Below the pieces are notes generated by a model. The model ran no database searches and was not told where the DNA came from. It saw nothing but the letters and a program-made list of their open reading frames with translations. A DNA stretch of 5,169 nucleotides, taken from positions 1 to 5,169 of the forward strand of contig DCCS01000001.1 of NCBI GenBank assembly GCA_002316015.1, given 5' to 3'. Below, one piece after another: positions 5,048 to 5,169 of the stretch; position 1 is the stretch's first letter; each line of letters opens with the position of its first letter. This DNA is from Prevotellaceae bacterium UBA1075. GTDB taxonomy: Bacteria; Bacteroidota; Bacteroidia; Bacteroidales; Bacteroidaceae. The position numbers were made by a program, and so were the translations under genes.

Positions 5048-5081
5048 GCCTCCCCCAAGCCCTCTCCCGGCCTCCCCCAAG
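5048..5081 (+). repeat. direct repeat of the left arm of the downstream hairpin
   Basis: The 12-mer GCCTCCCCCAAG occurs at 5048-5059 and again at 5070-5081, 22 bases apart. Either copy can pair with GGGGGAGGC at 5083-5091, giving two mutually exclusive hairpins. C-rich/G-rich elements of this kind are often dispersed in Bacteroidales intergenic DNA, which is a general impression and not checked here. Confidence 0.55.
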
Positions 5082-5091
5082 GGGGGGAGGC
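5070..5091 (+). terminator. hairpin after the ABC operon, probable terminator
   Basis: GCCTCCCCC (5070-5078) pairs over 9 bp with GGGGGAGGC (5083-5091), with loop AAGG. It begins 55 bases past the gene D stop. A run of six T lies at 5114-5119, 22 bases after the stem, too far for a classic intrinsic terminator. The placement after the last gene still favours transcription termination or 3' end protection. Confidence 0.45.
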
Positions 5092-5146
5092 ATGCCAGTG
5101 TGCCATCTTCGGATTTTTTGTGTGCTGTGCACATTCCCGTGGCATG
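5091..5146. repeat. long-range inverted repeat in the 3' intergenic region
   Basis: CATGCCA (5091-5097) and TGGCATG (5140-5146) pair perfectly. Inside them TGTGC (5099-5103) can pair with GCACA (5129-5133), giving a bulged 12-bp structure with the T6 run in its loop. It shares base 5091 with the preceding hairpin, so the two structures nearly abut. No gene is seen from 5016 to the window end at 5169; I see no tRNA and no ORF of good quality there. Confidence 0.3.
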
Positions 5147-5169
5147 AAAAATGCAGCGCGCTCCTATCG

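Noticed and set aside
5016..5169. tRNA, CRISPR repeat or attachment site at the right end
   Set aside because: No cloverleaf, no regularly spaced repeats with spacers, and no integrase or partner copy in the window; only hairpins are seen.

Overview
The window looks like a Bacteroidales chromosome or mobile-region segment with unusually high GC. The taxonomic clues are the short 'smalltalk' protein, a long HU-family protein with the characteristic MINYS start, a TAnnTTTG-type promoter, and A-rich leaders without clear Shine-Dalgarno sequences. I cannot name the genus.

Left third, minus strand (1-1197): a three-gene set reading right to left. It holds an HU-family DNA-binding protein (670-1197), a 42-residue smalltalk protein (447-575), and the N-terminal part of a zinc N-acetylmuramoyl-L-alanine amidase (1-404, continuing past the left edge). 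A good Bacteroidetes promoter (1288-1318) drives it. A strong hairpin lies between the HU and smalltalk genes.

Middle (1198-1395): a divergent intergenic region with the HU promoter, an 8-bp inverted repeat, an 8-bp tandem-like direct repeat at 11-bp spacing and a second 6-bp inverted repeat. These make a compact candidate operator. I found no convincing plus-strand promoter.

Right two thirds, plus strand (1396-5015): a compact four-gene operon that looks like a conflict or defence system of the ABC three-component (ABC-3C) type. Gene A (173 aa) is a small protein of unknown function. Gene B (209 aa) resembles an ABC-3C C-terminal-domain component but has no recognisable effector domain. Gene C (172 aa) resembles an ABC-3C 'middle component'. 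Gene D (635 aa) is a Rad50/SMC-like ABC ATPase with a Cys4 zinc-knuckle in its coiled coil. B/C and C/D overlap by 23 and 11 bases, so they are probably translationally coupled.

The most unusual point is that A and B, unrelated elsewhere, begin with the same 38-residue module. It aligns without gaps (17/38 identical; core HxGTVxNxNPxATxVxNNxY). I infer an assembly or docking tag that brings A into the complex, making this a four-component variant in which A may be the effector or regulator. The family assignments come from recognition by eye, not from a search.

The tail (5016-5169) has a GC-rich hairpin with a duplicated left arm, probably a terminator, and no gene that I can see.
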